A stretch of DNA of 41,382 nucleotides from assembly GCA_964461455.1 (NCBI GenBank), contig CAYWUJ010000020.1, positions 1 to 41,382 of the forward strand, read 5' to 3'. This DNA is from UBA1413 sp964461455 (GTDB taxonomy: Bacteria; Bacteroidota; Bacteroidia; Bacteroidales; Prolixibacteraceae). A program made the position numbers and the translations under genes. Under the pieces are notes generated by a model. It searched no databases, was not told where the DNA came from, and was given only the letters and a program-made list of their open reading frames with translations. Positions 1 through 9,400 of this stretch are shown in pieces (position 1 is the stretch's first letter; each line of letters begins with the position of its first letter).

Positions 1-129
1 CGCACCACAGGAGGCATCTTCTGTACCATATGGCACAACGAATCGCTCAACGACCTGGGATACTGGAGAGGATACCGGGTGGTGTTTGAGCGCCTGAACA
101 GGGAGGGAAGCTGGGATGCCCAGGGATGA
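1..129 (+). CDS. C-terminal end of a probable polysaccharide-deacetylase-type protein (partial)
   Basis: The window opens inside a reading frame that stays open for 42 codons and ends at TGA 127-129. The visible tail contains CTIWHNESLNDLGYWRGY. It resembles the C-terminus of Bacteroidota polysaccharide-deacetylase-like proteins, which often end in a His-Asn-Glu segment followed by a Trp-rich helix. Only this end is visible, so the family assignment rests on memory of that pattern and is tentative. The next gene starts at 116, inside this one in another frame. This 14-base overlap points to a common transcript and translational coupling. Confidence 0.5.
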   Translation, partial: RTTGGIFCTIWHNESLNDLGYWRGYRVVFERLNREGSWDAQG

Positions 130-1039
130 CTCACCGCCACTGCGCCGCATCAGCCGGAAAGAGCTTCTTCTGCCTCTTTATGAGCAGTGTCTCGACGCCG
201 GCGGCGATACCCCGGTCTACGCCTGGCCCTGGTTCCTCGACATCATGGCCCGGGAGTGGGAAGTCGTGGTGTGGGAGGAGTATCGTTACGTCATGCCGGT
301 GGCCCGCCATAGAAAATGGGGCATCGGTTATGTCTACCAGCCCGCTTTTGCCCAGCAACTGGGCATCTTTCCCCAACCACCGCCGGAAATCACCTTTCAG
401 TTCCTCTCGTTCCTGGCTTCCGGATACCGCTATATCGACACCACTTCGGGTTTCGGAGATGAAGAGGCCCGGAAGGCAGGTTTTCAGGTGGTTCCCCTCC
501 ACACCAGGCTCCTCGCTCTTCACCCAGGGTATGAGGCCGTGGCACAAGGGTATGACGGTTACATCACCCAGAACCTGAAAAAGGCCGCGCTCCACGGGGT
601 CACCGTGACCAGAGAAAAAGAGGCGGAAATTTTCTTTTCCATGCAGCGCCTCGCGCGCGAAATTCCCATGCCTGCCCAGAGCTGGTCCCGGTTTCGCAGA
701 CTTATGGAGGCTACACTTTCCGATGGCCGGGGAGTTCTCCTGGCCGCCCGCAGCAGTGATCAGGAGGTCATGGCTACCGCCTTTTTCATCCTCTGGCGAC
801 AGCGGGCCTATTACATGGCCGTTTGTTCGTCGCCCCGCGGCAGGGAGCAACGGGCGGGCTTCGCCCTTCTCGACACCTTCTTCAGGGAGCACGCCGGGCA
901 ACCCCTGACTTTCGACTTCGAAGGCTCCTCCGTCACAGGAGTGGACCGCTTTTTTGCCGCCTTCGGCAGCACCAGCGCACCCTACTACCTCTTTCACCTG
1001 AACAGGCTTCCCCCGATTCTCAGGAAGATCAAAAAATAA
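116..1039 (+). CDS. FemAB/GNAT-like acyltransferase
   Basis: This 307-residue cytoplasmic protein has no signal peptide or membrane segment. Its overall pattern is that of FemAB-like or BioF2-like double-GNAT proteins of Bacteroidota. An N-terminal part (about 1-130) includes a Trp-rich segment and a GIGYVYQPAFAQQLG stretch. A C-terminal GNAT-type part (about 150-290) includes GYITQNLKKA, a central strand reading AARSSDQEVMATAFFI, and a DFEGSS segment near the end. Such enzymes transfer acyl or aminoacyl groups to cell-envelope precursors; the substrate cannot be read here. The start at 116 follows a purine-rich GGGAGGGAAG about eight bases upstream. The gene overlaps its predecessor by 14 bases and lies 11 bases before the deacetylase gene, so all are probably one operon. 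Confidence 0.65.
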   Translation: MPRDDSPPLRRISRKELLLPLYEQCLDAGGDTPVYAWPWFLDIMAREWEVVVWEEYRYVMPVARHRKWGIGYVYQPAFAQQLGIFPQPPPEITFQFLSFLASGYRYIDTTSGFGDEEARKAGFQVVPLHTRLLALHPGYEAVAQGYDGYITQNLKKAALHGVTVTREKEAEIFFSMQRLAREIPMPAQSWSRFRRLMEATLSDGRGVLLAARSSDQEVMATAFFILWRQRAYYMAVCSSPRGREQRAGFALLDTFFREHAGQPLTFDFEGSSVTGVDRFFAAFGSTSAPYYLFHLNRLPPILRKIKK

Positions 1040-1050
1040 CGACGCACACC

Positions 1051-2079
1051 ATGGAGAGCAGGAGAATCATCAGAACGATCGCACGCCGCGCGGGAACCCC
1101 CCTCCCCCTGAAAGCCCTTATGGCCCTCACCGGCCAGAAAATGGTCCTCCCCTTTTACCATGCCGTCAGCGACCACCCCCTGCCCCATCTCGTCCATCTC
1201 CTTTCCACCAGGAACGCCCTCACCTTCCGCCGCGACCTGGAATGGTTCCTGCGCCACTATGCTCCTGTTGACATAAGCCAGCTGGAAGCCCTGGCCACCG
1301 GGGAACAGGCCCTGAAGAGACCCTGTTTTCACCTCTCTTTCGACGACGGACTGAAGGAAGCCGCGACGGTCATCGCCCCCCTCCTCCTCGAAATGGGCAT
1401 CCCCGCCACGTTTTTCATCAATACCGCCTTTATCGGCAATAAAGATCTCTTTTACCGCTTCAAAGCATCGCTGCTCACCGGCCAGGCCGAACAGGCCGGA
1501 GACTCTGCCAGGAGAAAAGCCTCGCAGCTGCTGGCCGCCGCCGGAATCACCGCCCCTACCCTCAAGGATCAGCTGCTGGCCGTGGAATACCCCCAAAAGG
1601 AGCTTCTCGACGAGGTGGCGCCCCTGCTGGAAATGGACTTCCGCGAATACCTGAAGAACCATGAGGTCTACCTCGATGAGGAAGATATCGGTACCCTCAT
1701 GCGCCAGGGGTTCAGCATCGGGGGACACAGCCATGACCATCCCGAATTCCGCAGGGTGACCCCTGAGGAGCAGCTCCACCAGGCCAGGGAGAGCACCCGC
1801 CTCCTGAAGGAGCGTTTCGGGGGTTCGCCGGCACTCTTCTCCTTTCCGTTTTCCGACGAGGAGGTCCCCGCCTCCTTCTTCCGGCAGGTTCACCCCCCGG
1901 CAGGGGATATCGCCCTGACCTTCGGAATTTCAGGCCTCAAGAAGGAGGTTTTCCGCCGTCACCTCCACCGTATTCCCATGGAACAGGGAAACTTCACAGC
2001 ATCTTCCCTTCTTCACGGGGAATACCTCTACTACCTGATGAAGGCTCCCTTTCATAAAAACAGGATAAACCGCCCATGA
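1051..2079 (+). CDS. Polysaccharide deacetylase family protein (NodB-like)
   Basis: The 342-residue product carries the hallmarks of carbohydrate esterase family 4. FHLSFDDGL at about residues 94-102 is the motif 1 Asp-Asp pair that holds the catalytic base and a metal ligand. FSIGGHSHDHPEF at about 221-233 is the His-containing metal motif. An ALFSFPFSDEEVP segment corresponds to the later barrel strands. A helical insertion of about 100 residues separates motifs 1 and 2. The start at ATG 1051 is chosen because the frame reaches further upstream only through the preceding gene. Metal-dependent N- or O-deacetylation of an envelope glycan is inferred. The stop overlaps the next start as ATGA (2076-2079), showing translational coupling to the methyltransferase. 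Confidence 0.85.
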   Translation: MESRRIIRTIARRAGTPLPLKALMALTGQKMVLPFYHAVSDHPLPHLVHLLSTRNALTFRRDLEWFLRHYAPVDISQLEALATGEQALKRPCFHLSFDDGLKEAATVIAPLLLEMGIPATFFINTAFIGNKDLFYRFKASLLTGQAEQAGDSARRKASQLLAAAGITAPTLKDQLLAVEYPQKELLDEVAPLLEMDFREYLKNHEVYLDEEDIGTLMRQGFSIGGHSHDHPEFRRVTPEEQLHQARESTRLLKERFGGSPALFSFPFSDEEVPASFFRQVHPPAGDIALTFGISGLKKEVFRRHLHRIPMEQGNFTASSLLHGEYLYYLMKAPFHKNRINRP

Positions 2080-2849
2080 TCCATACCATCGTCAGGACCC
2101 TGGTCCCCGAAAAGCAACGCATTGCCCTGCTGATGATGGGAATGCGCATCAGAAGTCTGGCCTACCGGGGCCAGGCCTTCACCTGTAACTGCTGCGGACG
2201 AAGCTTCCGGAAATTCTGGAGTTATGGCAACAAACCCCGTGACAACGCCCTGTGTCCCTGGTGCCACTCCCTGGAAAGAACCCGGGTATTGATGGCCTTT
2301 CTGGAACGGGAAACCCGGGTATTCGAAACAGGAACCCTGATTCTTCATTTTGCCCCGGAAGCGCCGATTCTCCGAAGAATAAAACGGTCGGCCCGCCCGG
2401 GCGATTATGTCGCCGCCGACCTCAACCCCGCCCTGGGAGAAACGGTCATTGACATGACCCGCATCCCTTTTCCCGCCCGGTATTTCGATTATGTCCTCTG
2501 CTCCCATGTCCTGGGGCATATCCCCGACGAAGCCCGCGCCATCGATGAGATGTACCGCGTGCTCAAAACCGGCGGCCAGGCTCTGGTGATGACGGTCATG
2601 GACTTGCAGAATCCCCATACCGTGGAGGACCCCTCGGTGACCACCCCCGGGGAGCGGCTGAAACGCTACGGGGAACCCGACCTCGTGAGGCTCCACGGCC
2701 GCGACTTCGCCACCAGGCTTCAGAGAAGCGGCATCAGGGTCGAGGAAATCGATTACAGCCAGCGCCTCACCCCCGAAGAGAGGGCAAGACTCAGCACAGG
2801 AAACGGCGAACGAGAACTGATCTTCTGCTGCACCAGAATAACAGCGTGA
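2076..2849 (+). CDS. SAM-dependent methyltransferase with N-terminal zinc ribbon
   Basis: The 257-residue product begins with two Cys pairs, CNCC at about residues 33-36 and CPWC at about 59-62, forming a probable zinc ribbon ahead of a class I methyltransferase fold. The SAM site is represented by LILHFAPEAP, with an acidic residue after the next strand (VAADLNP). The DxxxxPF segment DMTRIPFPARYFDYVLCSHVLGH... follows the Methyltransf_11 pattern of motif II through post-II. Such proteins often methylate sugars or lipid-linked glycans in Bacteroidota. Its ATGA overlap with the deacetylase gene supports a shared surface-glycan pathway. The substrate is unknown. Confidence 0.75.
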   Translation: MIHTIVRTLVPEKQRIALLMMGMRIRSLAYRGQAFTCNCCGRSFRKFWSYGNKPRDNALCPWCHSLERTRVLMAFLERETRVFETGTLILHFAPEAPILRRIKRSARPGDYVAADLNPALGETVIDMTRIPFPARYFDYVLCSHVLGHIPDEARAIDEMYRVLKTGGQALVMTVMDLQNPHTVEDPSVTTPGERLKRYGEPDLVRLHGRDFATRLQRSGIRVEEIDYSQRLTPEERARLSTGNGERELIFCCTRITA

Positions 2850-2917
2850 AATGATACCCGAAATCAGGGTCACCGCCGGCGGAGTGGGACATCACGGAGC
2901 CCCGGCCCCCACGGAAT

Positions 2918-4420
2918 TCAGGGGGCTGACTTCCGGTTCTCTCCGGAAGAACCAAAACCAGGATTTTCATACAGGACCATCCGTACCTGCAGCCTTCGGA
3001 TTTCCCTGACCACCTTCCCGTCCCTGTCCATCTCTTCCTTCAGTTCCTCAGGAAAGTCATTGAATACATTCGACCAGAGCAGATAGCGGAATTCCCGCTC
3101 TCCGGCGGTGCCGTAAGAACGGGTATCGACAGTAAGATCAATGAAGCGAAAGGCGATGTTGTTGGGGAAGGAGGTTCCCACCTCTTCCGGGGCGATGCCC
3201 TCCCCGTTGAGGAAGCAGTTCATCTGGCGGCGCACCGTCTGGTAGGGAAGATAGGCGAGGCTGGCATCCCACCCCTTGGCAATGGAATCGGGGTAGACCC
3301 AGAAATTTCCCGAGAGTTCCCCGGCCAGGAGAAGGAGCATAAGCAAGATCACCGTTTTCTCCCTCCTGACATAGAGGAACAGGTGATAAATGACGGTCAT
3401 GGAGACCATCAGGAAGAGGGGAAGGAGGTAGCGGTGACCTGCCAGGTTGCGGTAGGTAAGGGCTGAGTAGCTGAAAACGACGGTGAGCACCAGGGTCAGG
3501 AGCATCATTGTTCTTCCGGTCGCGGTGGGGGGAAGTTTTTTCCTGAAAGCGTACAGGGCCGTGGCGACCCCCGCGATCCAGAGAAAGAGGCGGCCATGGT
3601 CGGCCATACGCCATCCGAAGATGAGGATATTACGCAGGAAACCCCGGAAGCCGACACGGGCGAAATGGTCGGCCCAGGGCATGTCAGGGTGGTACCCGAT
3701 CCATCCGGTACGGATAAGATGAAGGCCCAGGTAACCCATGGCCAGCAGGGCTGCCGGAAGATAGACGGGAAGCGATTCCAGAAGGTACCGGATTCCCTTT
3801 TTCCGGAGAGAAACGCGGGGTTCCTCCTTTCTGGTGAAGATAAGAAGCAGCGCCCCGGTCACAAAGAAAGAGGCGACGATCATCATCCCCCGCACGCTGG
3901 TCAGGGCCAGTCCGATGAAAGCCAGGGTCATCAGCCCTCTCTTCCCCTTCAGGAAGGCAAAAAGAGCCATGGTAAAGAAGCAGGCGATCCAGATGTCGGG
4001 CGACACCAGGGTGAACTGGGCCAGAAGGGTGGCATCGGCGATAATGACCAGGGTCGCCAGCCAGCGATGGCGGCGGGGGAAGAGAATTCCGGCAATACGG
4101 CGCGTGAAGAAGAGCGCTCCCAGGATAAAGGGGAGCATGGCCAGATGGCTGGCCGCCAGGCTTCTGCCCACCGCCTTCCACACCAGTGCCAGGAACATCC
4201 CGAAAGCGGGGATGTGACCGCTGTCCATATCGGTGGGAAGAAACAGGGAACTGAAGCTGTGGTCATAGAAAAAGTGGGCATGGCGGGAGGCCAGCTGCAG
4301 GGTATCCCAGAAAAAGGGAAGACTGGCCGTGGCCGCCACCAGAAGAGACACCAGTAGCCAGGGAAGCCATTCCCCCGGATGAAGAAACAGGCGTTCAGAT
4401 TGTCGTTTCGTTGAATTCAT
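2918..4420 (-). CDS. Multi-pass membrane protein, GT-C glycosyltransferase-like (ArnT/PMT type)
   Basis: With the start at ATG 4420 the protein has 500 residues and roughly ten to eleven hydrophobic membrane segments. The first long loop carries DHSFSSLFLPTDMDSGHIPAFG. That loop, directly after transmembrane segment 1, holds an acidic residue pair where GT-C enzymes (ArnT, PMT, GT39/GT83) keep their catalytic Asp. A soluble C-terminal part of about 100 residues follows the last membrane segment. The frame extends to 4462, but that extension lies upstream of a good -7 promoter element at 4438-4445, so the internal ATG is preferred. It probably transfers a sugar from a polyprenyl-phosphate donor at the periplasmic face. 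It converges on the forward glycan operon. The family assignment is by topology and loop motif only. Confidence 0.6.
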   Translation of the reverse strand: MNSTKRQSERLFLHPGEWLPWLLVSLLVAATASLPFFWDTLQLASRHAHFFYDHSFSSLFLPTDMDSGHIPAFGMFLALVWKAVGRSLAASHLAMLPFILGALFFTRRIAGILFPRRHRWLATLVIIADATLLAQFTLVSPDIWIACFFTMALFAFLKGKRGLMTLAFIGLALTSVRGMMIVASFFVTGALLLIFTRKEEPRVSLRKKGIRYLLESLPVYLPAALLAMGYLGLHLIRTGWIGYHPDMPWADHFARVGFRGFLRNILIFGWRMADHGRLFLWIAGVATALYAFRKKLPPTATGRTMMLLTLVLTVVFSYSALTYRNLAGHRYLLPLFLMVSMTVIYHLFLYVRREKTVILLMLLLLAGELSGNFWVYPDSIAKGWDASLAYLPYQTVRRQMNCFLNGEGIAPEEVGTSFPNNIAFRFIDLTVDTRSYGTAGEREFRYLLWSNVFNDFPEELKEEMDRDGKVVREIRRLQVRMVLYENPGFGSSGENRKSAP

Positions 4421-4437
4421 ACCGCACCAGATGAAGG

Positions 4438-4445
4438 CAAATTTA
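4438..4445 (-). promoter_or_regulatory. -7 promoter element TAAATTTG for the GT-C-type gene
   Basis: On the reverse strand this reads TAAATTTG, a perfect match to the Bacteroidota -7 consensus TAnnTTTG. It lies 17 bases upstream of the ATG at 4420, leaving a leader of about ten bases. No convincing -33 TTG was found at the usual spacing. The site argues for the internal start of the membrane protein. Confidence 0.45.
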
Positions 4446-4555
4446 GGATAATCCCCGGGCAATCGTATGGCGACAACAATTTTTTATAAATTCGCCCCGA
4501 CAATTATCCCGGAAGGGGTCGCCCTCTTCCTCAACTAACCCGTAACTGTCAACAA

Positions 4556-5218
4556 ATGGAAATTATCATTGCCGGCAACCACCATTCCATTCTCGACCAG
4601 TATCTTGCCGAAATCAGGGACCACCGGATTCAGACCGACCCTCTCCGCTTCAGGGAAAACCTGCAGCGGCTGGGTGAGATTTTCGCCTATGAGATCAGCA
4701 AAAAGATGGAGTATGTGTCCCGGGAGGTGACCACTCCCCTGGGGGTCGCCAGGGTACCCCAACTGGTACAGCAGCCTGTACTGGCTACGATCCTCAGGGC
4801 GGGCCTCCCCATGCACCAGGGCATGCTCCGCATCTTCGACCAAGCCGAAAACTGCTTCATCTCAGCCTACCGGAAATATACCGAAGACCACAGCTTCCAA
4901 ATCGAATTTGAATACATGTCATCGCCCTCCCTCGACGGCAAGGTGGTGATCCTTTCCGACCCGATGCTGGCCTCGGGGATGTCGATGGAAATCAGCACCC
5001 ATGCCTTGCTGAGCAAAGGAACCCCGGCACACATCCACCTGGTCTCCCTCATCGCCAGTCAGCAGGGGGTAGACTATCTAACGGTAAAGATCAAAGATCC
5101 GCGGGTCACCCTGTGGCTGGGAGCTGTAGATGAAGGGATGACCCCGAAATCCTACATCGTGCCCGGACTGGGAGATGCCGGGGACCTGGCCTATGGAGCC
5201 AAAATCGATTCCAAATAA
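4556..5218 (+). CDS. upp: Uracil phosphoribosyltransferase
   Basis: This 220-residue cytoplasmic enzyme converts uracil and PRPP to UMP in pyrimidine salvage. The sequence shows ATILRAGLPMHQGM near residue 81, the PRPP-binding loop VVILSDPMLASGMSM at about 130-144, and the uracil-binding C-terminal segment YIVPGLGDAGDLAYG at about 200-214, which is nearly invariant in the family. The length fits Bacteroidota UPRTases. The intergenic region shared with the GT-C-type gene (4421-4555) carries a weak forward -7-like TAAATTCG near 4487. The downstream gene is convergent, so upp is probably monocistronic. Confidence 0.95.
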   Translation: MEIIIAGNHHSILDQYLAEIRDHRIQTDPLRFRENLQRLGEIFAYEISKKMEYVSREVTTPLGVARVPQLVQQPVLATILRAGLPMHQGMLRIFDQAENCFISAYRKYTEDHSFQIEFEYMSSPSLDGKVVILSDPMLASGMSMEISTHALLSKGTPAHIHLVSLIASQQGVDYLTVKIKDPRVTLWLGAVDEGMTPKSYIVPGLGDAGDLAYGAKIDSK

Positions 5219-5242
5219 ATCAGAAACTGACTCCCCTTTGCA

Positions 5243-5257
5243 AAACCTGCAAGGTTT
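5243..5257. repeat. Small perfect hairpin behind upp
   Basis: AAACCT and AGGTTT form a perfect six-base stem around the loop GCA, 25 bases after the upp stop. There is no T-tract, so it is not a classical terminator. AAACCTGCAAGGTTT-type palindromes recur between genes in many Bacteroidota genomes, so this may be one copy of a dispersed intergenic repeat. Only one copy was noticed in the window. Confidence 0.35.
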
Positions 5258-5312
5258 CCGATTCTATCAAGCCCATTTTGGGTTCTGAAAGTTCACTTAC
5301 CCCTGGCAGGTC

Positions 5313-5345
5313 TGACCAAAAGTGCGCACACCTGATTCCGGAATT
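5313..5345. repeat. Possible isolated insertion-sequence end (IS21-type terminal repeat)
   Basis: The stretch contains AAAAGTGCGCACACCTGATT followed by CCGGAAT, with the perfect 8-base palindrome GTGCGCAC at 5322-5329. GTGCGCA followed by a TGATTCCGG-like block is reminiscent of the repeated terminal motifs of IS21-family elements in Bacteroidota. No transposase and no second end are present nearby, so at most this is a scar. The assignment is from memory of the motif and is weak. Confidence 0.2.
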
Positions 5346-5392
5346 TCTCAAAGATCCCCAGTCAGAAAAGGGCGAAGTCGTATTTGACGGGG

Positions 5393-6046
5393 TCAGGGGA
5401 GGATCAGCCCGTCTTTGATGTGTATGATACGGTCGGAGCGTTCCGCAAAGGAGTCGTCATGGGTGACGATCACGAAGGTCTGGCCCATTTCGTTGCGAAG
5501 GGTAAAAAGAAGGTCATGGAGGTCGTCGCGGTTGCGGGAGTCGAGGTTTCCCGAGGGTTCGTCGGCCATGACCACCGCAGGTTTGTTGACCAGGGCCCGG
5601 GCCACAGCCACCCGTTGCTTCTCGCCGCCCGAGAGCTGGCCGGGCTTATGATGGGCACGGTCAGTGAGCCCCAGGTAGGCCAGCAGCTCACGGCTCCGCT
5701 CTTCTGCTTTTCCCCTGGAAAAACCGGCAATAAAGGCGGGAATGGCCACATTCTCAAGAGCCGTGAATTCCGGCAGAAGATGATGAAACTGGAAAACAAA
5801 ACCAAGCTTCCGGTTCCTGAAACGGGAAAGCTCTTTCTCTCCCATTCCCGAAACCTCGTGGCCGTCGATGGTTACCTTTCCCTCATCAGGGTCGCTGAGG
5901 GTCCCCAGGATCTGAAGCAGGGTGGTCTTGCCGGCACCGCTGGCTCCCACAATGGAATAAATCTTCCCTGCAGGAACCTCCAGGTCTATCCCTTTCAGCA
6001 CCTGAAGGGATCCAAAAGATTTCCTGATATTTTCAGCCTTGATCAT
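5393..6046 (-). CDS. lolD: ABC transporter ATP-binding protein, LolD type
   Basis: This 217-residue ATPase has a complete nucleotide-binding domain: Walker A GASGAGKT at about 33-40, Q-loop FQFHHLLPEF at about 86-95, signature LSGGEKQRVAVARAL at about 137-151, Walker B VVMADEPSGNLD and the H-loop IVTHD. The FQFHHLLPEFTALENV segment and SGNLD are typical of the MacB/LolD branch. It probably drives lipoprotein release from the inner membrane through a LolCE-type permease. No permease gene is adjacent; separation of lolD from lolCE is common in Bacteroidota. It lies 30 bases behind tatA on the same strand and probably shares its transcript. Confidence 0.88.
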   Translation of the reverse strand: MIKAENIRKSFGSLQVLKGIDLEVPAGKIYSIVGASGAGKTTLLQILGTLSDPDEGKVTIDGHEVSGMGEKELSRFRNRKLGFVFQFHHLLPEFTALENVAIPAFIAGFSRGKAEERSRELLAYLGLTDRAHHKPGQLSGGEKQRVAVARALVNKPAVVMADEPSGNLDSRNRDDLHDLLFTLRNEMGQTFVIVTHDDSFAERSDRIIHIKDGLILP

Positions 6047-6076
6047 TCCGGGAATAAAACAGTAAAAAATTAAAGA

Positions 6077-6325
6077 TTAGCCGGCAGGCTTGTCCTCCAC
6101 CTGCTTTTTGATCACATCGGCTTCCTTTTTCACTTCGTCGGTGATTTTGTTAAAATCACTCCTGACATCCGATGTGCTTTCGCTGATTTCCCGCTGGATC
6201 TCATTGGTGGCCTTCTTGAATTCCCGCATTCCCTTGCCCATCATACGGGCAATGTCAGGAATCGATTTAGCCCCGAAAAGGAGCAAAATGACCAGCACCA
6301 CAACAAGGAGTTCTCCTCCGCTCAT
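6077..6325 (-). CDS. tatA: Twin-arginine translocase subunit TatA/TatE
   Basis: The 82-residue product has the standard TatA layout: a short N-terminal membrane helix (ELLVVVLVILLLFG), the hinge FGAKSIPD, an amphipathic helix (IARMMGKGMREFKKA), and a charged, coiled-coil-prone tail rich in Lys and Glu. TatA oligomers form the conducting part of the Tat export system for folded proteins. A partner TatC is not in the window. The gene lies 83 bases downstream of infB and 30 bases upstream of lolD. A secreted protein with an internal SRREMVKNL motif is encoded at 31735-33294 and could be a client, but that link is only inferred. Confidence 0.9.
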   Translation of the reverse strand: MSGGELLVVVLVILLLFGAKSIPDIARMMGKGMREFKKATNEIQREISESTSDVRSDFNKITDEVKKEADVIKKQVEDKPAG

Positions 6326-6408
6326 ACGATTATCGATTTAGCATCTTTCACTTTTCCCTTCATTCTCATACGGCCACTCCGGGCGATTGATCGCGCCGGC
6401 GGGCAGGA

Positions 6409-9400
6409 TCAGAGTTGCTGTGCGACTTCCACTTCCACGAACGATTCGATGTTGTCACCCACCTTGAGGTCGTTGAAGTTGTCGATGTTCAGACCGCATT
6501 CGTAGCCATTTTTGACCTCCCTGACATCCTCTTTGAAACGTTTCAGGGATCCCAGGTTTCCGGTGTAAATGACGATCCCGTCACGGATGACCCTGATCTT
6601 GCTGTTGCGGCTGATTTTTCCGTCACGCACGATACATCCGGCCACGGTACCCACCTTGGTCACCTTGAAGATCTCTACGATTTCCAGGGTGCCGGTGATC
6701 TCCTCCTTGATTTCGGGAGAGAGCATCCCCTGCATGGCTGCCCTGATTTCGTTGATAGCGTCATAAATAATGGAGTATAGCCTGATATCGATCTGTTCCT
6801 TTTCGGCCAGTTTGCGTGCACTCAGGGAGGGGCGCACCTGGAATCCCACCACCACGGCTTCAGAGGCCGAGGCCAGCATGATGTCTGACTCAGATATCTG
6901 ACCCACCGCCTTATGAATGACGTTCACCTGTATCTTTTCAGTCGACAGCTTGATCAGCGAGTCGGAGAGGGCTTCTATGGAGCCGTCGACGTCGCCCTTG
7001 ACGATCAGGTTGAGTTCCTGGAAGTTGCCAATGGCTATGCGGCGGCCGATTTCGTCGAGGGTAATGTGCTTCTGTGTGCGCAAACCCTGCTCGCGGGCCA
7101 GCTGCTCCCGTTTGTTGGCAATCTGGCGGGCATCCCTTTCCGCTTCCATCACGTGGAATTTCTCACCGGCCTGGGGAGCACCGTCAAGACCAAGAATGAT
7201 CACCGGTGCGGAAGGCCCGGCAGAGTCGATCTTCACATTCCTTTCGTTGAACATGGCTTTGACATGGCCGAAATGCTGCCCTGCCAACACCACATCCCCG
7301 ACTTTCAGGGTTCCTGACAATACCAGCATGGTAGCCACATAGCCCCTTCCCTTGTCAAGCGACGACTCGATGATGGTACCGTTGGCATTCTTGTTGGGAT
7401 TGGCCTTCAGGTCAAGCATTTCCGCCTCTAAAAGAACCTTTTCGAGGAGTTCATGAACACCGGTTCCCTTTTTCGCCGAGATGTCATGCGACTGGAATTT
7501 TCCGCCCCACTCCTCAACGAGATAGTTCATATTGGCCAGGGCTTCCTTGATTTTTTCAGGGTTGGCTCCGGGCTTGTCAATTTTGTTGATGGCAAAAACA
7601 ATGGGCACACCGGCAGCCGAAGCGTGGTTGATGGCCTCGATGGTCTGGGGCATCACACTGTCGTCGGCAGCCACGATGATAATCACAATATCGGTGACCT
7701 GGGCTCCGCGGGCCCTCATGGCCGTAAATGCCTCATGGCCAGGAGTGTCGAGAAAGGTGATCTTCCTCCCATCGGGGAGCTTCACATTGTAAGCTCCGAT
7801 GTGCTGGGTGATCCCCCCGGCTTCCCCGGCAATCACGTTGGTGCTTCGGATATAGTCGAGCAGGGAGGTCTTCCCGTGGTCCACATGCCCCATCACCGTA
7901 ATAATGGGCGGCCGCGGCTCCAGTTCCTCAGGACTGTCAACCTTCTCTTCAATAGCCTCCTGAATGGCCACACTTACAAACTCTACCTGGTAGCCAAACT
8001 CATCGGCCACTACCGAAAGGGTCTCGGCATCGAGCCGCTGATTGATGGAAACAAAAAGCCCCAGACTCATACAGGTGGAAATGATCCTGGTCACCGGCAC
8101 ATTCATCATGGTGGCCAGTTCGTTGACGGTCACAAACTCGGTAATCTTCAGGATGTTCTTCTGCTGATCCTTGAGTTCGGCCTCGGCGGCCGCCCTTTCA
8201 CTGAAGATCGCCCTCTTCTCACGACGATATTTAGACCCCTTCGATTTGGTGCCCTTGGTGGTCAGCCGGGCCAGGGTATCCTTGATCTGCTTCTGCACAT
8301 CCTCCTCATTCACCTCTTTCTTGAGAAGTTTCTTCTTGCGGGCCGGCTTTTTGGCGTCCTCTGCCTTTTTCTGGTCATCATGGGGTTTTGCCCCTACGGT
8401 GACCTTTTCGTTATCCTTCGGAATTCTCTTACGGCGTTTTTTCCTGCGTTCCTTATCGCTGTCGGAAGCTCCCTTTTTCTCCTTCTCCACGGGAAGGTCA
8501 ATTTTTCCGACGATGGTAGGCCCGGCCAGTTTTTCAGCCCTGGCTTTGATCAGTTCAGGCTCTGCCAAAAGTCCAGCATCTACAGTTTCAGGTTTTGCTT
8601 CGGCGGGAGTTGTCGTTTTCTGCCGGCTTTCCCGTTCCTGGCGAATCCTGTCCTTCCTCTCCTGGTCACGCACCTCCCTGGTTTTCTTGTCAGGGCGCGT
8701 CCTCGTATTCAGCTCATCGAGGTTGATTTTTCCTACGACCCGGGGTTCTTCCCTCGTGGGAACATTGGTGGTTATGTGCTCCTGTGCCGGCGTTTCCACA
8801 TGGCTGGCGGCAGGTGTCGCGGGTGCGGCGCTGTCGGTCCCGGCAGGAAGCTCTGTCTCAACAACCTTCTTCCCGGCAGCAGCGGGTTCCTTTTCCGGTG
8901 CTTCACTCACGGGAAGAGTCTCTCTCAGGTTGGCCGCAGGGGCCACGGCCTCAGCATCGGGTGTCGTCTCAGGCTGAACAGGTGCGACCGCAGGAGCTTC
9001 CTCCTTTTTTACGGAAGGCTTGACCCCTCTGGCCGCCGGTTTCTCGGCGGGCTTCTCCGGTGCCTTCTTCCTGGCCCCCGGTAGTTCGTCGAGCTCGATC
9101 TTATCGACGATCCTGAAAGGCTTGATTAAAGGCTCACGGGCAGCCTCCTCATGAGATTCTGCAGGTTTCGCCTTTTCCGTAGGTTTCTGGGCCGACGCAG
9201 CAGCAGCGGTCTTTTTCAGGTCCCTGACTTCAATAAAGTCATCGGGATAATCTTCTTCAGATTCATCCTTCCCATGAATATCATCCAGGGTGATCACCTC
9301 CTTGCGTGGACGCTGCTGGCGAAGAGTGATCTGCTCAGCATCCCGCTTTACCTTGACATCGCTCTTGTACTCCTTCTCCAGGAGCTGGCAAACGTCCTCG

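Noticed and set aside
7453..9084. Long forward open frame of 543 codons opposite infB
   Set aside because: It mirrors the repetitive Lys/Glu/Ala-rich part and G domain of IF-2 on the other strand, has no promoter or recognisable domain, and IF-2 is certain.
8500..9250. Repetitive coding sequence in infB as a possible tandem repeat or recombination hot spot
   Set aside because: The low-complexity linker is normal for Bacteroidota IF-2, and no regular DNA repeat unit is evident.
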